A DNA stretch of 64,000 nt, taken from positions 62,001-126,000 of the forward strand of contig LXYP01000012.1 in the NCBI GenBank assembly GCA_001650955.1, in the 5' to 3' direction. The position numbers and the translations under genes are program-made. Of the stretch, positions 15,917-26,032 are shown piece by piece. This stretch comes from Sphingomonadales bacterium EhC05 (GTDB lineage: Bacteria; Pseudomonadota; Alphaproteobacteria; Sphingomonadales; Sphingomonadaceae). Position 1 is the stretch's first letter; each line of letters begins with the position of its first letter. The notes under the pieces were generated by a model that made no database searches, was not told where the DNA came from, and saw only the letters and a program-made list of their open reading frames with translations.

Positions 15917-18448
15917 CTAGTATATTCCGCCTTCTTCTTGCAGGAATTCATCATCATTTTGCGCCGGACCACGATTGCGATTTGCGTTTTCGTTGGCCAA
16001 TGCCCGTGCTGCGGCACGTTCCGCCAAAAGCTGTGCTTTGCGGGCCTCCAGCTGCGCAAGCAGTTCTTCTTTACGGATAGTTCGCCGCGGCTCTGTTTCG
16101 GGCTTGAACACGTCCCAAATCACCGCAGACTTTGGATCATCAGTCGGCCATCCTCCAAATACACGCTTGCCGCTGCGCCGATCCACGCGGACCATCCGAA
16201 TACCCTTGGGTGCGACAAATGGCGTTTTCGGCATGCCTGCCATTGCTTTTTCAGCGAAATTCCTGAAAATCGGCGCAGCCAGCGTGCCACCCTGGGCATA
16301 GCCGCCCATATTGCGCGGCTGATCATAGCCCATATAGACGCCCGCGACGAGGTCCGGGGACCCGCCGACAAACCAGACATTGGTCGGCCCACTGGTCGTT
16401 CCCGTCTTACCGAACAACGGCCGGTCGAGGCTCTTGAGGTTTTGCGCCGTGCCACGAGTGATCACACCCTGGAGAATATCCACCATCTGATAGGCCGTCA
16501 TCGGATCCATCAATTGTTTGCCCGCCGGCCTTGGACGCGGCATCGGCTCTCCATCCCAGTCGGCCATATTGCAATTGTCACAATTGCGCTGGTCAGAGCG
16601 GAAGATCACCTTGCCTTTGCGATCCTGAACAAAATCGATCACCGTCGGCTCGAGTTGTCGCCCATGGTTGGCGAGCATCGAATAGGCGTTCGTCAATTTT
16701 GCAACGGTCGTATCCCCAGCCCCCAATGCGAAAGCGAGATAGGGTTGATAGTCACCAATTCCCATAGTCTTTATGGTCTTGACCACATTTTCCATGCCAG
16801 AGTCATTGGCTGCGCGCACCGTCATGAGGTTGCGCGATTGTTCGACGCCCCAGCGGAGCGTCTGCGGTCCCGCACCGCGTGACCCACCGAAGTTACGGAA
16901 ACATTTGCGGCCCAAAGTTGCAGATTGATATACGCAAAAGGGGCTATCGACGATGATCGTCGCTGGCGTCATCCCCTGATCGAGCGCAGTTGCGTAAACA
17001 AACGGCTTGATCGTCGAACCAGGCTGACGTTCAGCCTGCGTAGCCCGGTTGAAAGAACTCATTCGATCGTCAAAGCCGCCTTGCATCGCCCAAATCCGGC
17101 CATTGCGCGGATTCTGGACGACCATGCCACCGGAGACTTTGGGTACATTCTGCAGGCGATAATTATTCCCGCCGATCGGGCTGACTGCGATAATATCACC
17201 GGCTTTCAGGCCGCTTGGTACATCGTTGATCCGCGCCGTTGTTCCATCCCGAAATCCGATCTCGGCTCCGCTGCCTGCCCGGCTTACCGCTACCGCAATT
17301 TGCCAGTTTTCATAATCGGTATTTATAAAGGTCGACGCCAGCCTTTGCGGCCATTGATCGTCAATATCGATTTTGTTGATCGGCCCACTCCATCCCTTGC
17401 CGCGACTATATCGGATCAGGCCTTGGCGCAGAGCATCCTTGGTCATCGTTTGTAACTCAGGGTTCAGCGATGTTCGCACCCACAGGCCGCCGGAATAGAC
17501 GCTATATGGTCCCGCCTCTTCATTCTCGCCAAATTGTTCGATCAGTTGCCGGCGAACTTCTTCAATGAAATAGCCACCAACGCGCTCAAAGCGTCGTCCG
17601 CCACCTGAAATTGCGCCCAAGGGTTGCGAAATCGCAAAATTATATTGTGCATCTGTTATCCAGTCATTCTTCCGCATTTCGCCCAAGACCCAGTCGCGTC
17701 GTCCTACTGCTCGTTGCTCGTGCACCTCGGGCCGATAGTTCGACGGCCCTTTGGGCAGAATAGCGAGATATGCCATTTCATGCAGCGCCAGTTCAGCCAC
17801 GTCTTTTCCGAAATAGGCCTGCGCAGCGGCCTGCACACCATAAGCATTGCGGCCCAGAAATATCTGGTTGAGATATAGTTCGAGGATTTCCTCTTTGCTC
17901 AACACTTCCTCAATCCGATAGGCCAGCAAGGCTTCGCGAACTTTTCGTCTGTAAGAGACTTCGTTGGTGAGCAGCAGATTCTTGGCCACCTGCTGAGTTA
18001 TTGTCGAGGCTCCAATCGGCCTCCCGCTATTGGAAATATTGGTTATGATCGCCGTCGCGATGCCGGGATAATCAAGCCCACCATGTTCGAAGAAGGTTCG
18101 ATCTTCCGCCGCCAGATAGGCGCGCACGAGCATCGCTGGAAATTCTGAAAACTCCAATTGCACGCGCCGTTCGCGAGCATAGCTATGGATGGGTTCGCCA
18201 TCATAAGCGCGCACCATAGTCGGCAAGGGTGGCTCATAGCTTTGCAACGCGGTGGCATCGGGCAAATCGCGGGCGAAGATCAACCAAATCATCATCCAGG
18301 CCAATAAGCAGAGCCCGAGAAAGGCAAGTAGCAAGCGGAACCATTTTCTCTGCCAAAGCTTTTCAATACGCTCGAGAAAGCTACCCGTATTCCGTTCAAG
18401 CTTATAAGCAAGGCTCTCACCAGCCGTATCAGACGTATTATCTATCAT
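15917..18448 (-). CDS. mrcA: Penicillin-binding protein 1A, bifunctional
   Basis: The 843-aa protein has a cytoplasmic tail, a single membrane anchor (about 37-58), then a GT51 transglycosylase domain with E115 in AAEDRTFFEHGG and GASTITQQVAKNLLL. The OB-like linker follows. The transpeptidase domain has the SxxK serine S478 (RQPGSTIK), SRN at 538-540 and KTG at 681-683. It polymerises and cross-links peptidoglycan at the inner membrane. The C-terminal 70 residues are rich in Ala, Arg and Gln and may form a coiled coil. The neighbouring amidase and RNase E genes are the usual sphingomonad company. Confidence 0.95.
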   Translation of the reverse strand: MIDNTSDTAGESLAYKLERNTGSFLERIEKLWQRKWFRLLLAFLGLCLLAWMMIWLIFARDLPDATALQSYEPPLPTMVRAYDGEPIHSYARERRVQLEFSEFPAMLVRAYLAAEDRTFFEHGGLDYPGIATAIITNISNSGRPIGASTITQQVAKNLLLTNEVSYRRKVREALLAYRIEEVLSKEEILELYLNQIFLGRNAYGVQAAAQAYFGKDVAELALHEMAYLAILPKGPSNYRPEVHEQRAVGRRDWVLGEMRKNDWITDAQYNFAISQPLGAISGGGRRFERVGGYFIEEVRRQLIEQFGENEEAGPYSVYSGGLWVRTSLNPELQTMTKDALRQGLIRYSRGKGWSGPINKIDIDDQWPQRLASTFINTDYENWQIAVAVSRAGSGAEIGFRDGTTARINDVPSGLKAGDIIAVSPIGGNNYRLQNVPKVSGGMVVQNPRNGRIWAMQGGFDDRMSSFNRATQAERQPGSTIKPFVYATALDQGMTPATIIVDSPFCVYQSATLGRKCFRNFGGSRGAGPQTLRWGVEQSRNLMTVRAANDSGMENVVKTIKTMGIGDYQPYLAFALGAGDTTVAKLTNAYSMLANHGRQLEPTVIDFVQDRKGKVIFRSDQRNCDNCNMADWDGEPMPRPRPAGKQLMDPMTAYQMVDILQGVITRGTAQNLKSLDRPLFGKTGTTSGPTNVWFVGGSPDLVAGVYMGYDQPRNMGGYAQGGTLAAPIFRNFAEKAMAGMPKTPFVAPKGIRMVRVDRRSGKRVFGGWPTDDPKSAVIWDVFKPETEPRRTIRKEELLAQLEARKAQLLAERAAARALANENANRNRGPAQNDDEFLQEEGGIY

Positions 18449-18555
18449 AGGCGCCTGTATCTAAACTGCATCCTCGGTATTTTCCAGCGTTTATCGTTGA
18501 AATTGTCTTTACGCTTTAAAGCGGGACAATGACCGACAAATGCGTGCGGCGCCGA

Positions 18556-19800
18556 TCAACGCTGTGCCAATTTCCGAGCAAAGTGCGTTTCGATCGCGCT
18601 GGCAACACCGGCAGCGACTCTGGTCTGACCCTCGCGTGAATTCAGAAAGTCGACATCATCTTTGTTGGTCAGATATCCAGTTTCGAACAGAACCGAAGGC
18701 GTGTCGGGCGCTTTGAGGACGACGAATGAAGCGAAACGGTGGGGCACCGCGCGAAAATTCATTTGCCGACTGCCTTCGCGATGAAGCAATTTTGCAAAGT
18801 CGGCAGAGACGTTCATGGTCTCGCGCTGTGTCAAGTCAATCAGGATCGATGAAACGTCTTGGGTGGCACCTCCCAGATGTATACCATTGATAATATTTGA
18901 CTTGTTTTCGCGCGCCGCCAGTTTTGCAGCTTCTCGGTCGGATGCGACTTCCGACAATGTATAGACAGTGGCACCCGATGCCGATTGATTGCCTGCTGCA
19001 TCGGCATGGATCGAAATGAACAGATCAGCATCCAACCGCCGAGCAATGCCATAACGTTCTTGCAGTACCAGAAATTTGTCTGAATCCCGCGTCAAGGCAA
19101 CGCGCACGCGTCCTCCTGCAACCAGCCGGTCACGAATGGCCCGGGCAATCGCCAAGGTGACATGTTTTTCTCGCTGGCTGCCATGAGGTGAGATTGCACC
19201 CGGGTCATGGCCTCCATGTCCGGCATCGATCACCACGAGGGGACGATTTGGGTCTTTCGGTCCATAGATTTTGGGCAAGCTTACCGAGTCTTTTGGCCGT
19301 CCCAAAGGCACTTTGACGCTATAGCTGTCCTTGGGCGGTTCTGCGCGAAAATTCAATGGCGGCAGAAACGATTGGCGGCCTCGGGCAATGGCGCCTTCGT
19401 CAACAGTTTTAAATTTAAGCTTCAGACTCTTTCCGTCTGGGGCAAAGCTACCGCCGGTAATGATTGCCGGGCGCTCAAGATCAAACACGATACGCGCTGT
19501 GTTGGAATCATATTGCCCCTGACGGACCGACTTAACAATTCCCGATGCATAGCCGCCATAGCCTGCCTTGCCGCCCTTTACATCAAGCGCAATCCGATTA
19601 GGTCCGATCAGCGAAAAAGATGTCGCTCCCTGAACCAGATCATCAAAGGAAACAATAATCTGTGCACCTCGCGCCTCGATCCGGTTCACAGATCCAGCAT
19701 GCGCCGAGGTCGCGACCAGCAGCGTCGAGGCCATTAAAGTAGCAATAGACATGCTCGCCTTATGCAGCGTTTCCGCTATTTGGGTCCAGTCAAAATTCAT
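18556..19800 (-). CDS. amiC: N-acetylmuramoyl-L-alanine amidase with AMIN domain
   Basis: The product is 414 aa. A signal peptide (cut near SAHA, residue 35) is followed by an AMIN domain (about 36-140), which binds peptidoglycan at the division site. An Amidase_3 catalytic domain follows. Zinc ligands are H195 (DAGHGGHDPG), E211 and H265 (SIHADA), and E373 in LFETGYLTN is the catalytic acid. It cleaves stem peptides from septal peptidoglycan during daughter-cell separation. A GGAG site supports ATG 19800; ATG 19752 is a possible shorter start with AAGG. It lies 107 nt upstream of mrcA on the same strand and is divergent from rne. Confidence 0.93.
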   Translation of the reverse strand: MNFDWTQIAETLHKASMSIATLMASTLLVATSAHAGSVNRIEARGAQIIVSFDDLVQGATSFSLIGPNRIALDVKGGKAGYGGYASGIVKSVRQGQYDSNTARIVFDLERPAIITGGSFAPDGKSLKLKFKTVDEGAIARGRQSFLPPLNFRAEPPKDSYSVKVPLGRPKDSVSLPKIYGPKDPNRPLVVIDAGHGGHDPGAISPHGSQREKHVTLAIARAIRDRLVAGGRVRVALTRDSDKFLVLQERYGIARRLDADLFISIHADAAGNQSASGATVYTLSEVASDREAAKLAARENKSNIINGIHLGGATQDVSSILIDLTQRETMNVSADFAKLLHREGSRQMNFRAVPHRFASFVVLKAPDTPSVLFETGYLTNKDDVDFLNSREGQTRVAAGVASAIETHFARKLAQR

Positions 19801-20311
19801 AGGCTCCGGCTTTCCACTCTAACTCAGTGAAAACGGCATTAACGATACAATCGTAAGCCGGTATGAAATGTCAGGGTTAATCCGAAATTAGGCATGATGA
19901 AATTGATTGCCGCTGAAATCAGGCCACAAAAACATCGTCTACATAGTTTATGTTGCTGATATGCAAAGGCGGTGCTAGCACGACTTTGGGCTGAATCGAC
20001 GGATCTCTCTCCGAAAGCCCAAATTAATATCGAGATTTTTCGATATCTACCAGGTTGACGCAACATGAGGCATGAAATCTCCGGCTCTGAGGCTCTCTAC
20101 ATGAGAAGCGCTTCTATGCACGGAAAGACCTTGGCTAAGGGCCCAGGCCATGCAGTTGTTGCAGACACATTTTTATCCAGAACATTTCTGATCAACCGGA
20201 TGATGCCGCCCGCCCCTATTCAAAGGACCGCGCGCTCAACAACATCATCCCTATTATATTGCATGGACCCGCCGGGCTCCGGTTCGTCGCTCCATGACAG
20301 GAGACTATTGA
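19801..20311. promoter_or_regulatory. Divergent amiC/rne intergenic region with long rne leader
   Basis: This 511-nt stretch holds no supported gene. It must contain the promoters of amiC (leftward) and rne (rightward). RNase E messages in other bacteria have long leaders through which the enzyme controls its own mRNA, so the length is suggestive of a comparable 5' UTR; that is inference. An AGGAGA site lies just before the rne ATG. No clear hairpin was identified by eye. Confidence 0.4.
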
Positions 20312-22954
20312 ATGACAACGCGCATGTTAATCGACGCGCGCCACCAGGAAGAAACACGGGTGGCGGTCGTAAAAGGGAACAAGATTGAGGAATTCGATTT
20401 TGAATCTTCCGAGCATAAACAGCTCAAAGGCAATATTTATCTAGCAAAAGTTACTCGGGTTGAGCCTTCGCTTCAGGCGGCTTTTGTCGACTATGGCGGA
20501 AATCGCCACGGTTTTCTGGCTTTTTCCGAAATCCATCCCGATTATTATCAAATCCCGACGGAAGACCGCGAACGGCTGCTCGCTGAAGAAGCAGAACATG
20601 CTGCAGAAGAAGCCACGCTACGCGCTCAGGAAGAAGAAGAAGAAGATTCGCCTGCAGATATGGTCCGCAGCGAAGCAACCGAGGAACTCGATACTGCACT
20701 TGTCGAAGTCGAAAAAGATGAGAGCGTCGACACGATTGACGTGACCGAAGGCGAAGTTCCGACCGAAGATTCTTCAGAAGATGACGATGAGGAAGACGAC
20801 AACGGTTCAGAGACAGACGAAAGCGACGAAGAAACAGGCGCCGAAGAACAGTCCAATGGAAAACGCGGGCGTGGCGGACGCAATCGCAAGCGCGGTGGCA
20901 AGAATGTGGCCAAAGCCAGTGATCAGGCACGCCAGAAACGCATGGCTTTGCGCAAGCGCTATAAAATCCAGGACGTCATCCAGCGGCGCCAGGTTGTGCT
21001 GGTCCAGGTCGTTAAGGAAGAACGTGGCAATAAGGGCGCGGCGCTGACGAGCTATCTGAGCCTGGCCGGACGCTATTGCGTGCTGATGCCCAACACTTCG
21101 CATGGTGGCGGTATTAGCCGCAAGATCAACAATGCCGGCGACCGCAAACGCCTGAAGTCGATCATTGCAGATCTAAATCTTCCGAATACAATGGGTTGTA
21201 TTGTCCGCACCGCGGGCCTGTCGAGGACCAAGCCGGAAATCAAACGGGACTTCGACTATCTTGCAAGACTATGGGACGGGGTGCGCGAAAATACGCTCGG
21301 TGCGGTAGCACCAAGCCTGATTCACAGCGACAGCGACCTGATCAAGCGCGCGATCCGGGACATATATAATCGCGAGATTGAAGAAGTCCTGGTCGAAGGC
21401 GGTGATGGCTACAAGGCCGCAAAAGACTTTATGAAGTTGCTGATGCCAAGCCACAGCAAGCGGGTCAAAAGCTATGCCGATCCCGTCTCCCTGTTCCAGC
21501 GCTATGGCGTAGAGGATCAGTTGTCCGCGATGTATTCGCCGGAAGTGCAGTTAAAATCTGGCGGCTATCTGGTTATCAACCCCACCGAAGCTCTGGTGTC
21601 CATCGATATTAACTCGGGTCGCTCTACTCGGGAACATGGTATCGAGGCAACGGCCGTCAAAACCAATGTTGAGGCGGCCAATGAGATTGCCCGGCAACTA
21701 AGACTGCGAGATATGGCTGGTCTGGTCGTTATCGATTTCATCGACATGGATCGCAACGGCAACGTTCGTAAAGTGGAGCGTGCGATGCGCGATGCACTGA
21801 AAAACGATCGCGCACGCATACAGGTTGGACGGATTTCCAGCTTCGGCTTGATGGAGATGAGCCGTCAGCGTCTCCGCACTGGCGTTCTGGAAGCATCGAC
21901 GAAAGTCTGCCCACATTGCGAAGGCACCGGCCTTGTGCGAACAGCTTCTTCTGCAGCACTGTCGGCGCTGCGTCTGATCGAGGAAGAGGCGGCAAAGGGC
22001 AAATCTAGCCAGATTACGCTCCGCACCAGTCAGGAAGCTTGCATCTATGTGTTGAACAGCAAGCGGCATGAGATTGAGGATATCGAAAAGCGCTATGGCG
22101 TCTCTGTCGAAATTCTGCCTGATGGAGAAACCGAGGGTGCCAGAATGGACCTCGTTGCGACAGGCAGCCCACCGAAAAACATGCCAAAGTTCATGCCGAT
22201 CATAGATGATGATGATGATGACGAGGACGTTGTTGTCGTTGAGGAAGAGCGCGAAGAAACTGAAGAACAGCCGCGCAAGAAACGGCGGAGACGCGGACGG
22301 CGCGGACGCGGTGCTGACCGAACCGAAGGTGGTTCTGATCAGAATGTCCAGGCGGCTTCCAACGCACCATCGGGAACTGCGGCAGAAGGCAATACAGCCG
22401 CGACCGATGACGACGCAAAGCCCAAACCTCGTTCGCGTGGCGGTCGAAATCGCCAATCGGAAGCTGCTGTTGCGGAAACTCCTGTTGTAGATACTTCTGA
22501 ATCGGCTCCTTCTGAAACAGGCGATACTGCGCAGGAAAAGCCCAAACCACGCAGCCGCCGGCGCGTTGCAAAGGCCGATGACGTTGCTGTGAAACCAGAC
22601 GCTGCTCCAGAAGAGGCTGCAGCCGAAGAAAAGCCGAAACGTCGCCGTGCGCCAAGAAAACCAAAAGCGGTCGATGATGCAAGTAAGGTGGCTCCGGCTT
22701 CCGAAGGAAAGGCTGAAGAAAAAGCACCCGCGAAGAAGCCAGCGCGTTCGAGAGCAAAGAAGGCTGAGAGCGTCACAGAGACTGTTGACAAGCCAGATGC
22801 AGAAGCAGTGCCCAAAGCTCCAGCCAAGCCTAGAGTTTCTCGTGCAAAAGCGAAAACCGCTGACAAAAAGCCAGCTGAAAATACCGCCAAGGAAGCCGAC
22901 ACCAAGAACGAAGGTCCGCCGCGGCAGGGCTGGTGGCAGCGTACTTTTGGCTAA
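20312..22954 (+). CDS. rne: Ribonuclease E
   Basis: The product is 880 aa. The N-terminal half is catalytic: an S1 RNA-binding domain (about 35-260) interrupted by an acidic insertion (about 95-180, runs of Glu/Asp) and a basic patch KRGRGGRNRKRGG, as in alphaproteobacterial RNase E. The DNase I-like active site has D432 (SIDINSGR) and D475 (VVIDFIDMD), and C533/C536 (CPHCEGTG) form the zinc link between subunits. From about 630 the protein is low complexity: an Asp run, basic RRRGRRGRG, then Lys/Pro/Ala-rich repeats, ending GWWQRTFG, likely a degradosome docking segment. It starts mRNA decay and rRNA/tRNA processing. Confidence 0.97.
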   Translation: MTTRMLIDARHQEETRVAVVKGNKIEEFDFESSEHKQLKGNIYLAKVTRVEPSLQAAFVDYGGNRHGFLAFSEIHPDYYQIPTEDRERLLAEEAEHAAEEATLRAQEEEEEDSPADMVRSEATEELDTALVEVEKDESVDTIDVTEGEVPTEDSSEDDDEEDDNGSETDESDEETGAEEQSNGKRGRGGRNRKRGGKNVAKASDQARQKRMALRKRYKIQDVIQRRQVVLVQVVKEERGNKGAALTSYLSLAGRYCVLMPNTSHGGGISRKINNAGDRKRLKSIIADLNLPNTMGCIVRTAGLSRTKPEIKRDFDYLARLWDGVRENTLGAVAPSLIHSDSDLIKRAIRDIYNREIEEVLVEGGDGYKAAKDFMKLLMPSHSKRVKSYADPVSLFQRYGVEDQLSAMYSPEVQLKSGGYLVINPTEALVSIDINSGRSTREHGIEATAVKTNVEAANEIARQLRLRDMAGLVVIDFIDMDRNGNVRKVERAMRDALKNDRARIQVGRISSFGLMEMSRQRLRTGVLEASTKVCPHCEGTGLVRTASSAALSALRLIEEEAAKGKSSQITLRTSQEACIYVLNSKRHEIEDIEKRYGVSVEILPDGETEGARMDLVATGSPPKNMPKFMPIIDDDDDDEDVVVVEEEREETEEQPRKKRRRRGRRGRGADRTEGGSDQNVQAASNAPSGTAAEGNTAATDDDAKPKPRSRGGRNRQSEAAVAETPVVDTSESAPSETGDTAQEKPKPRSRRRVAKADDVAVKPDAAPEEAAAEEKPKRRRAPRKPKAVDDASKVAPASEGKAEEKAPAKKPARSRAKKAESVTETVDKPDAEAVPKAPAKPRVSRAKAKTADKKPAENTAKEADTKNEGPPRQGWWQRTFG

Positions 22955-22963
22955 GGAAAATTC

Positions 22964-23006
22964 GACTGCTCCCTGACCGAAAATCGGTCGGGAGCAGTCA
23001 GTTTTC
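22964..23006 (+). terminator. Rho-independent-type terminator after rne
   Basis: Ten nt after the rne stop, a stem of 16-17 bp forms between 22964-22980 and 22984-22999 with one bulged base and a short A/T loop, followed by AGTTTTC. The arms read GACTGCTCCC and GGGAGCAGTC at the base. The stem is strong and well placed to end rne transcription. Confidence 0.8.
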
Positions 23007-23075
23007 ATACGCGGTTCAGGCTATTGGTGTCAGGAGGAACGCAAGTTCATTGGGAAATTCAATCAGAGGAATTTC

Positions 23076-24476
23076 ATGCAACATTCTCCCCGCTTACCCC
23101 TTGCCAGCTCGATAAAGAGTGGACTGACCAGAGCTTTGCGGCTCACCGTCATGTTCCTGGCGGTCTTGGCAATCACAGTTCAGCCGGTTGCCGCGCAATC
23201 CATATTGCGGGACGCAGAAACAGAAGCCTTGTTCAGCGACATGGTTGCACCGCTCGTCGCCGTTTCGGAATTGGATGCTAAGGATGTCGAAGTCATCCTG
23301 ATCAATAGCGATCAAATCAACGCCTTTGTTGCTGGCGGTCAACGGATGTTTTTCTATTCCGGGACACTGGCTGCTGCTGATAGCGCCGTTGAAATACAAG
23401 GAGTCATGGCGCACGAACTGGGCCATATTACCGGCGGTCACATCATCAGATTTGATGAAGGCGCTGGAGCTGCAACCGGCATTACCATTCTCAGCTTGAT
23501 ACTCGGTGCAGCAGCGATTGCTGCGGGCGCCGGTGATGCAGGTATGGGCATATTGGCAGCAGGTCAGCAAGCTGCAATGGGTAAATTCCTGGCGTTTAGC
23601 CGCGTACAGGAGCGTTCTGCGGACTCCGCCGGCGCTCGCTATCTGTCGGCTGCGGGTATCACCGGGCGAGGATCAATCGACTTTTTCAAGAAGCTGCAGA
23701 ATTATGAGTTCCGGCTCGGGATTCCGCAAGAAGACAGCTATGCTCGTACCCACCCGCTTTCCGGTGAGCGTGTGACGCTATTGCGCGATGTCTACCAAGC
23801 AGATCCCGCCTGGGACAAGCCACCCGATGCCGAAATCGAACGAAGATTTCAGCGAGTGAAAGCCAAGTTGCTGGGATTCACCGCCGATCCCGTTACGACT
23901 TTGCGGAAATATCCGGAAAGCGACCAGTCAGTGCCCGCCCGTTATGCCCGTGCTTATGCATGGCACAAGAGTGCATATCCTGATCGCGCGCTTTATGAAG
24001 TGAGCAATCTGTTGGAAGAGAGTCCCGACGATCCCTATTTCCTGGAGTTGCAGGGACAGATTCTGCTGGAGTCCGGCAATCCCGATGGAGCCTTGGAATC
24101 CCTGCGCAAAGCTGTCGCTCTGACCAACAATCAGCCGCTGATAGCTAGCCTTTTTGGCCATGCGTTGATCGCAACGGAAGATCAGCAATATCATGATGAA
24201 GCCACGCAGGTACTGAAGGCAGCGGTTGTCAAAGACAATCGCAACCCATTTGCCTGGTATCAGCTGGGCGTCGTCTATTCCCAGCAAGGCGACATAGCAC
24301 GCGCGCAGCTAGCAACAGCTGAGAGTGCGCTGCTTCAGCGCAACTATGGCGGCGCGATCCGCAGCTCTCAAATTGCCATGGCCGGCATCGATCCGAATAC
24401 GCCGGACTGGATTAGAGCGCAGGATATTTCCTTCATTGCCAAAGCCGAGTTTGAGCGAGCCAATAAACGGCGGTAG
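23076..24476 (+). CDS. Periplasmic M48 metalloprotease with TPR tail (BepA-like)
   Basis: The product is 466 aa. A signal peptide is cut near VAAQ (residue 40). The zinc site HELGH is at 113-117 and the third ligand is probably E179 in VQERSADSAG, the usual M48 second motif. A glycine/alanine-rich hydrophobic insert (about 130-170) separates them. Residues 280-460 carry TPR-like repeats (ARAYAWHKS, GNPDGALESLRKA, NPFAWYQLGVVY). This matches the BepA/YfgC type of outer-membrane quality-control protease and chaperone. A GAGG site precedes the ATG. It follows the rne terminator and so has its own promoter. Confidence 0.9.
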   Translation: MQHSPRLPLASSIKSGLTRALRLTVMFLAVLAITVQPVAAQSILRDAETEALFSDMVAPLVAVSELDAKDVEVILINSDQINAFVAGGQRMFFYSGTLAAADSAVEIQGVMAHELGHITGGHIIRFDEGAGAATGITILSLILGAAAIAAGAGDAGMGILAAGQQAAMGKFLAFSRVQERSADSAGARYLSAAGITGRGSIDFFKKLQNYEFRLGIPQEDSYARTHPLSGERVTLLRDVYQADPAWDKPPDAEIERRFQRVKAKLLGFTADPVTTLRKYPESDQSVPARYARAYAWHKSAYPDRALYEVSNLLEESPDDPYFLELQGQILLESGNPDGALESLRKAVALTNNQPLIASLFGHALIATEDQQYHDEATQVLKAAVVKDNRNPFAWYQLGVVYSQQGDIARAQLATAESALLQRNYGGAIRSSQIAMAGIDPNTPDWIRAQDISFIAKAEFERANKRR

Positions 24477-24576
24477 ACGCCCTCCCCACTCCGTCCAGTA
24501 AGTGCATCTCCTATCACATGTAGACATTTCACTTCTGCTGCGACAAGGAGTGAACAATTGAGAAAGATGTTTTATC

Positions 24577-25362
24577 GTGGATGATAACCCAAATAGAAAG
24601 TGGATGATTATGGCAGGTGGCGGATTGGCCATTGCAGCGGCAGTGGCCGTCTGGTTTTTGCAATCAGGAAGCGCATCTGTGACAGATGACGCATCGCAAG
24701 CCGCGGCCGCGGCAGGTATAGACGCGAAGGAACAGGCTGCGATTGAAGCCATTGTCCGCGACTATATTCTAAGCAACCCCGAGATCATTCCGGAAGCGGT
24801 TGAAATATTGCAGAATCGTCAAAAAGCGTCCGCGATTGACGAAATCCGAGCAGGCATCGAGGCACCTTTTGCTGGAACCGCATTTGCCGGCAATCCCAAT
24901 GGCGACGTCACGCTTGTCGAATTTTCTGATTTTGCCTGCGGCTTCTGTAAAAAAACCGAAGCGGATATTGCGAGACTATTGGCAGAGGATAAGAATCTCA
25001 AAGTCGTGTTCCGCGAACTGCCGATATTGAGCGAAGCTAGCAACGACGCGGCTTTGATGGCGCTGGCAGCTGCCAAGCAAGGCAAATATTATGAGTTCCA
25101 CAAGACGATGTTCGCGACCGGGCGACCTTCGCCCTCGACGATTCAAGCCGCAGCCAATGAGGTTGGTTTGGATATGCAGGCCGCGCGCAACTTTATCACA
25201 TCTTCAGAAGCCCAGCGCGAAATTCAGACCAATATTGAAACCGCCCAAAGACTGCGTTTTACCGGAACTCCTGCTTTTGTTGTCGGCGATCAGTCAGAAA
25301 TTGGTGCGGTCGGCTATGAGGGGCTCAAGGAGATGATCGCCAAAGCCCGGGCTGCACAATAG
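24577..25362 (+). CDS. DsbA-family thiol oxidoreductase, membrane anchored
   Basis: The product is 261 aa from GTG 24577 (an ATG nine codons later is an alternative). An N-terminal membrane segment (about 9-28) is followed by an Ala-rich spacer and a helical region, then a thioredoxin fold with the active site C121-G-F-C124 (FSDFACGFCKK) and the cis-Pro loop TGTPAFVVG. The DsbA/DsbG/Com1-like class either introduces or isomerises disulfides in the periplasm. Its stop is 1 nt from the stop of convergent rlmE. Confidence 0.88.
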   Translation: MDDNPNRKWMIMAGGGLAIAAAVAVWFLQSGSASVTDDASQAAAAAGIDAKEQAAIEAIVRDYILSNPEIIPEAVEILQNRQKASAIDEIRAGIEAPFAGTAFAGNPNGDVTLVEFSDFACGFCKKTEADIARLLAEDKNLKVVFRELPILSEASNDAALMALAAAKQGKYYEFHKTMFATGRPSPSTIQAAANEVGLDMQAARNFITSSEAQREIQTNIETAQRLRFTGTPAFVVGDQSEIGAVGYEGLKEMIAKARAAQ

Positions 25363-25363
25363 A

Positions 25364-26032
25364 TCAGTCCGGTCTGCCCTTAAACCCTTGCGCAATAACA
25401 TACCATTCTGACGAGCCCTTACGACTCGCTGGCGGCTTGGCATGTTTGACGAGTTTGAAATTCTTCTTGAGCAAGGATAGCAGTTCACCGTCAGTCCCAC
25501 CGGCGAAGACTTTGGAGACGAAACCGCCGCCAGGCTGCAGATGTTCAATCGCAAAATAAGCGGCCGCTTCGACCAGCCCCATGGTGCGCAAATGGTCGGT
25601 TTGCTGATGACCTACCGTATTGGCAGCCATATCTGACAGCACCAGGTCAGGAGCGCCGCCCAATGCATCCAGCAGCTTGTCGGGCGCGTCATCATCCATA
25701 AAGTCCATCTCGAAAATCGTCACGCCTTCGATCGGGTCAATTTCGAGCAGATCAATGCCGACCACAGCAGCCTTCGGGGAATATTTCCGCACGACCTGGG
25801 CCCAGCCGCCTGGTGCAATGCCGAGATCAACCACCGCTTTGGCTTGCCGGACAAATTTGAACCTCTCGTCCAGTTCGAGCAGTTTATAGGCCGCACGGGA
25901 CCGATATCCCTCGGCCTTGGCTTGCTTGACGTAAGGATCGTTAAGATGGCGCTCCAGCCATCTTGTTGAGCCGATTTTGCGGCCTTTGGCGGTTTTAACC
26001 CGCTGCCTCTGACCAGATCTTCCACGGCTCAC
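25364..26032 (-). CDS. rlmE: 23S rRNA Um2552 2'-O-methyltransferase (RlmE/FtsJ)
   Basis: The product is 222 aa. The K-D-K-E catalytic tetrad is complete: K50 ([12 protein letters not shown]), D134 (LSDMAAN), K174 (FVSKVFAGG) and E209 (SSEWYV). The SAM site is [13 protein letters not shown]. It methylates the 2'-OH of U2552 in the A-loop and helps late 50S assembly. The basic N-terminus [18 protein letters not shown] binds rRNA. The start is GTG 26032, overlapping the ppx stop by 4 nt, so the two genes are translationally coupled. Confidence 0.95.
   Translation of the reverse strand: MSRGRSGQRQRVKTAKGRKIGSTRWLERHLNDPYVKQAKAEGYRSRAAYKLLELDERFKFVRQAKAVVDLGIAPGGWAQVVRKYSPKAAVVGIDLLEIDPIEGVTIFEMDFMDDDAPDKLLDALGGAPDLVLSDMAANTVGHQQTDHLRTMGLVEAAAYFAIEHLQPGGGFVSKVFAGGTDGELLSLLKKNFKLVKHAKPPASRKGSSEWYVIAQGFKGRPD

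Noticed and set aside
22205-22223. GAT trinucleotide run that looks like a microsatellite
   Set aside because: It encodes an Asp run in the linker of RNase E and is explained by coding.
21698-23008. Long open frame on the minus strand opposite rne (436 codons)
   Set aside because: It lies antisense to the rne coding frame, is rich in Cys, Ser and Arg, has no domain pattern and arises from codon bias of rne.
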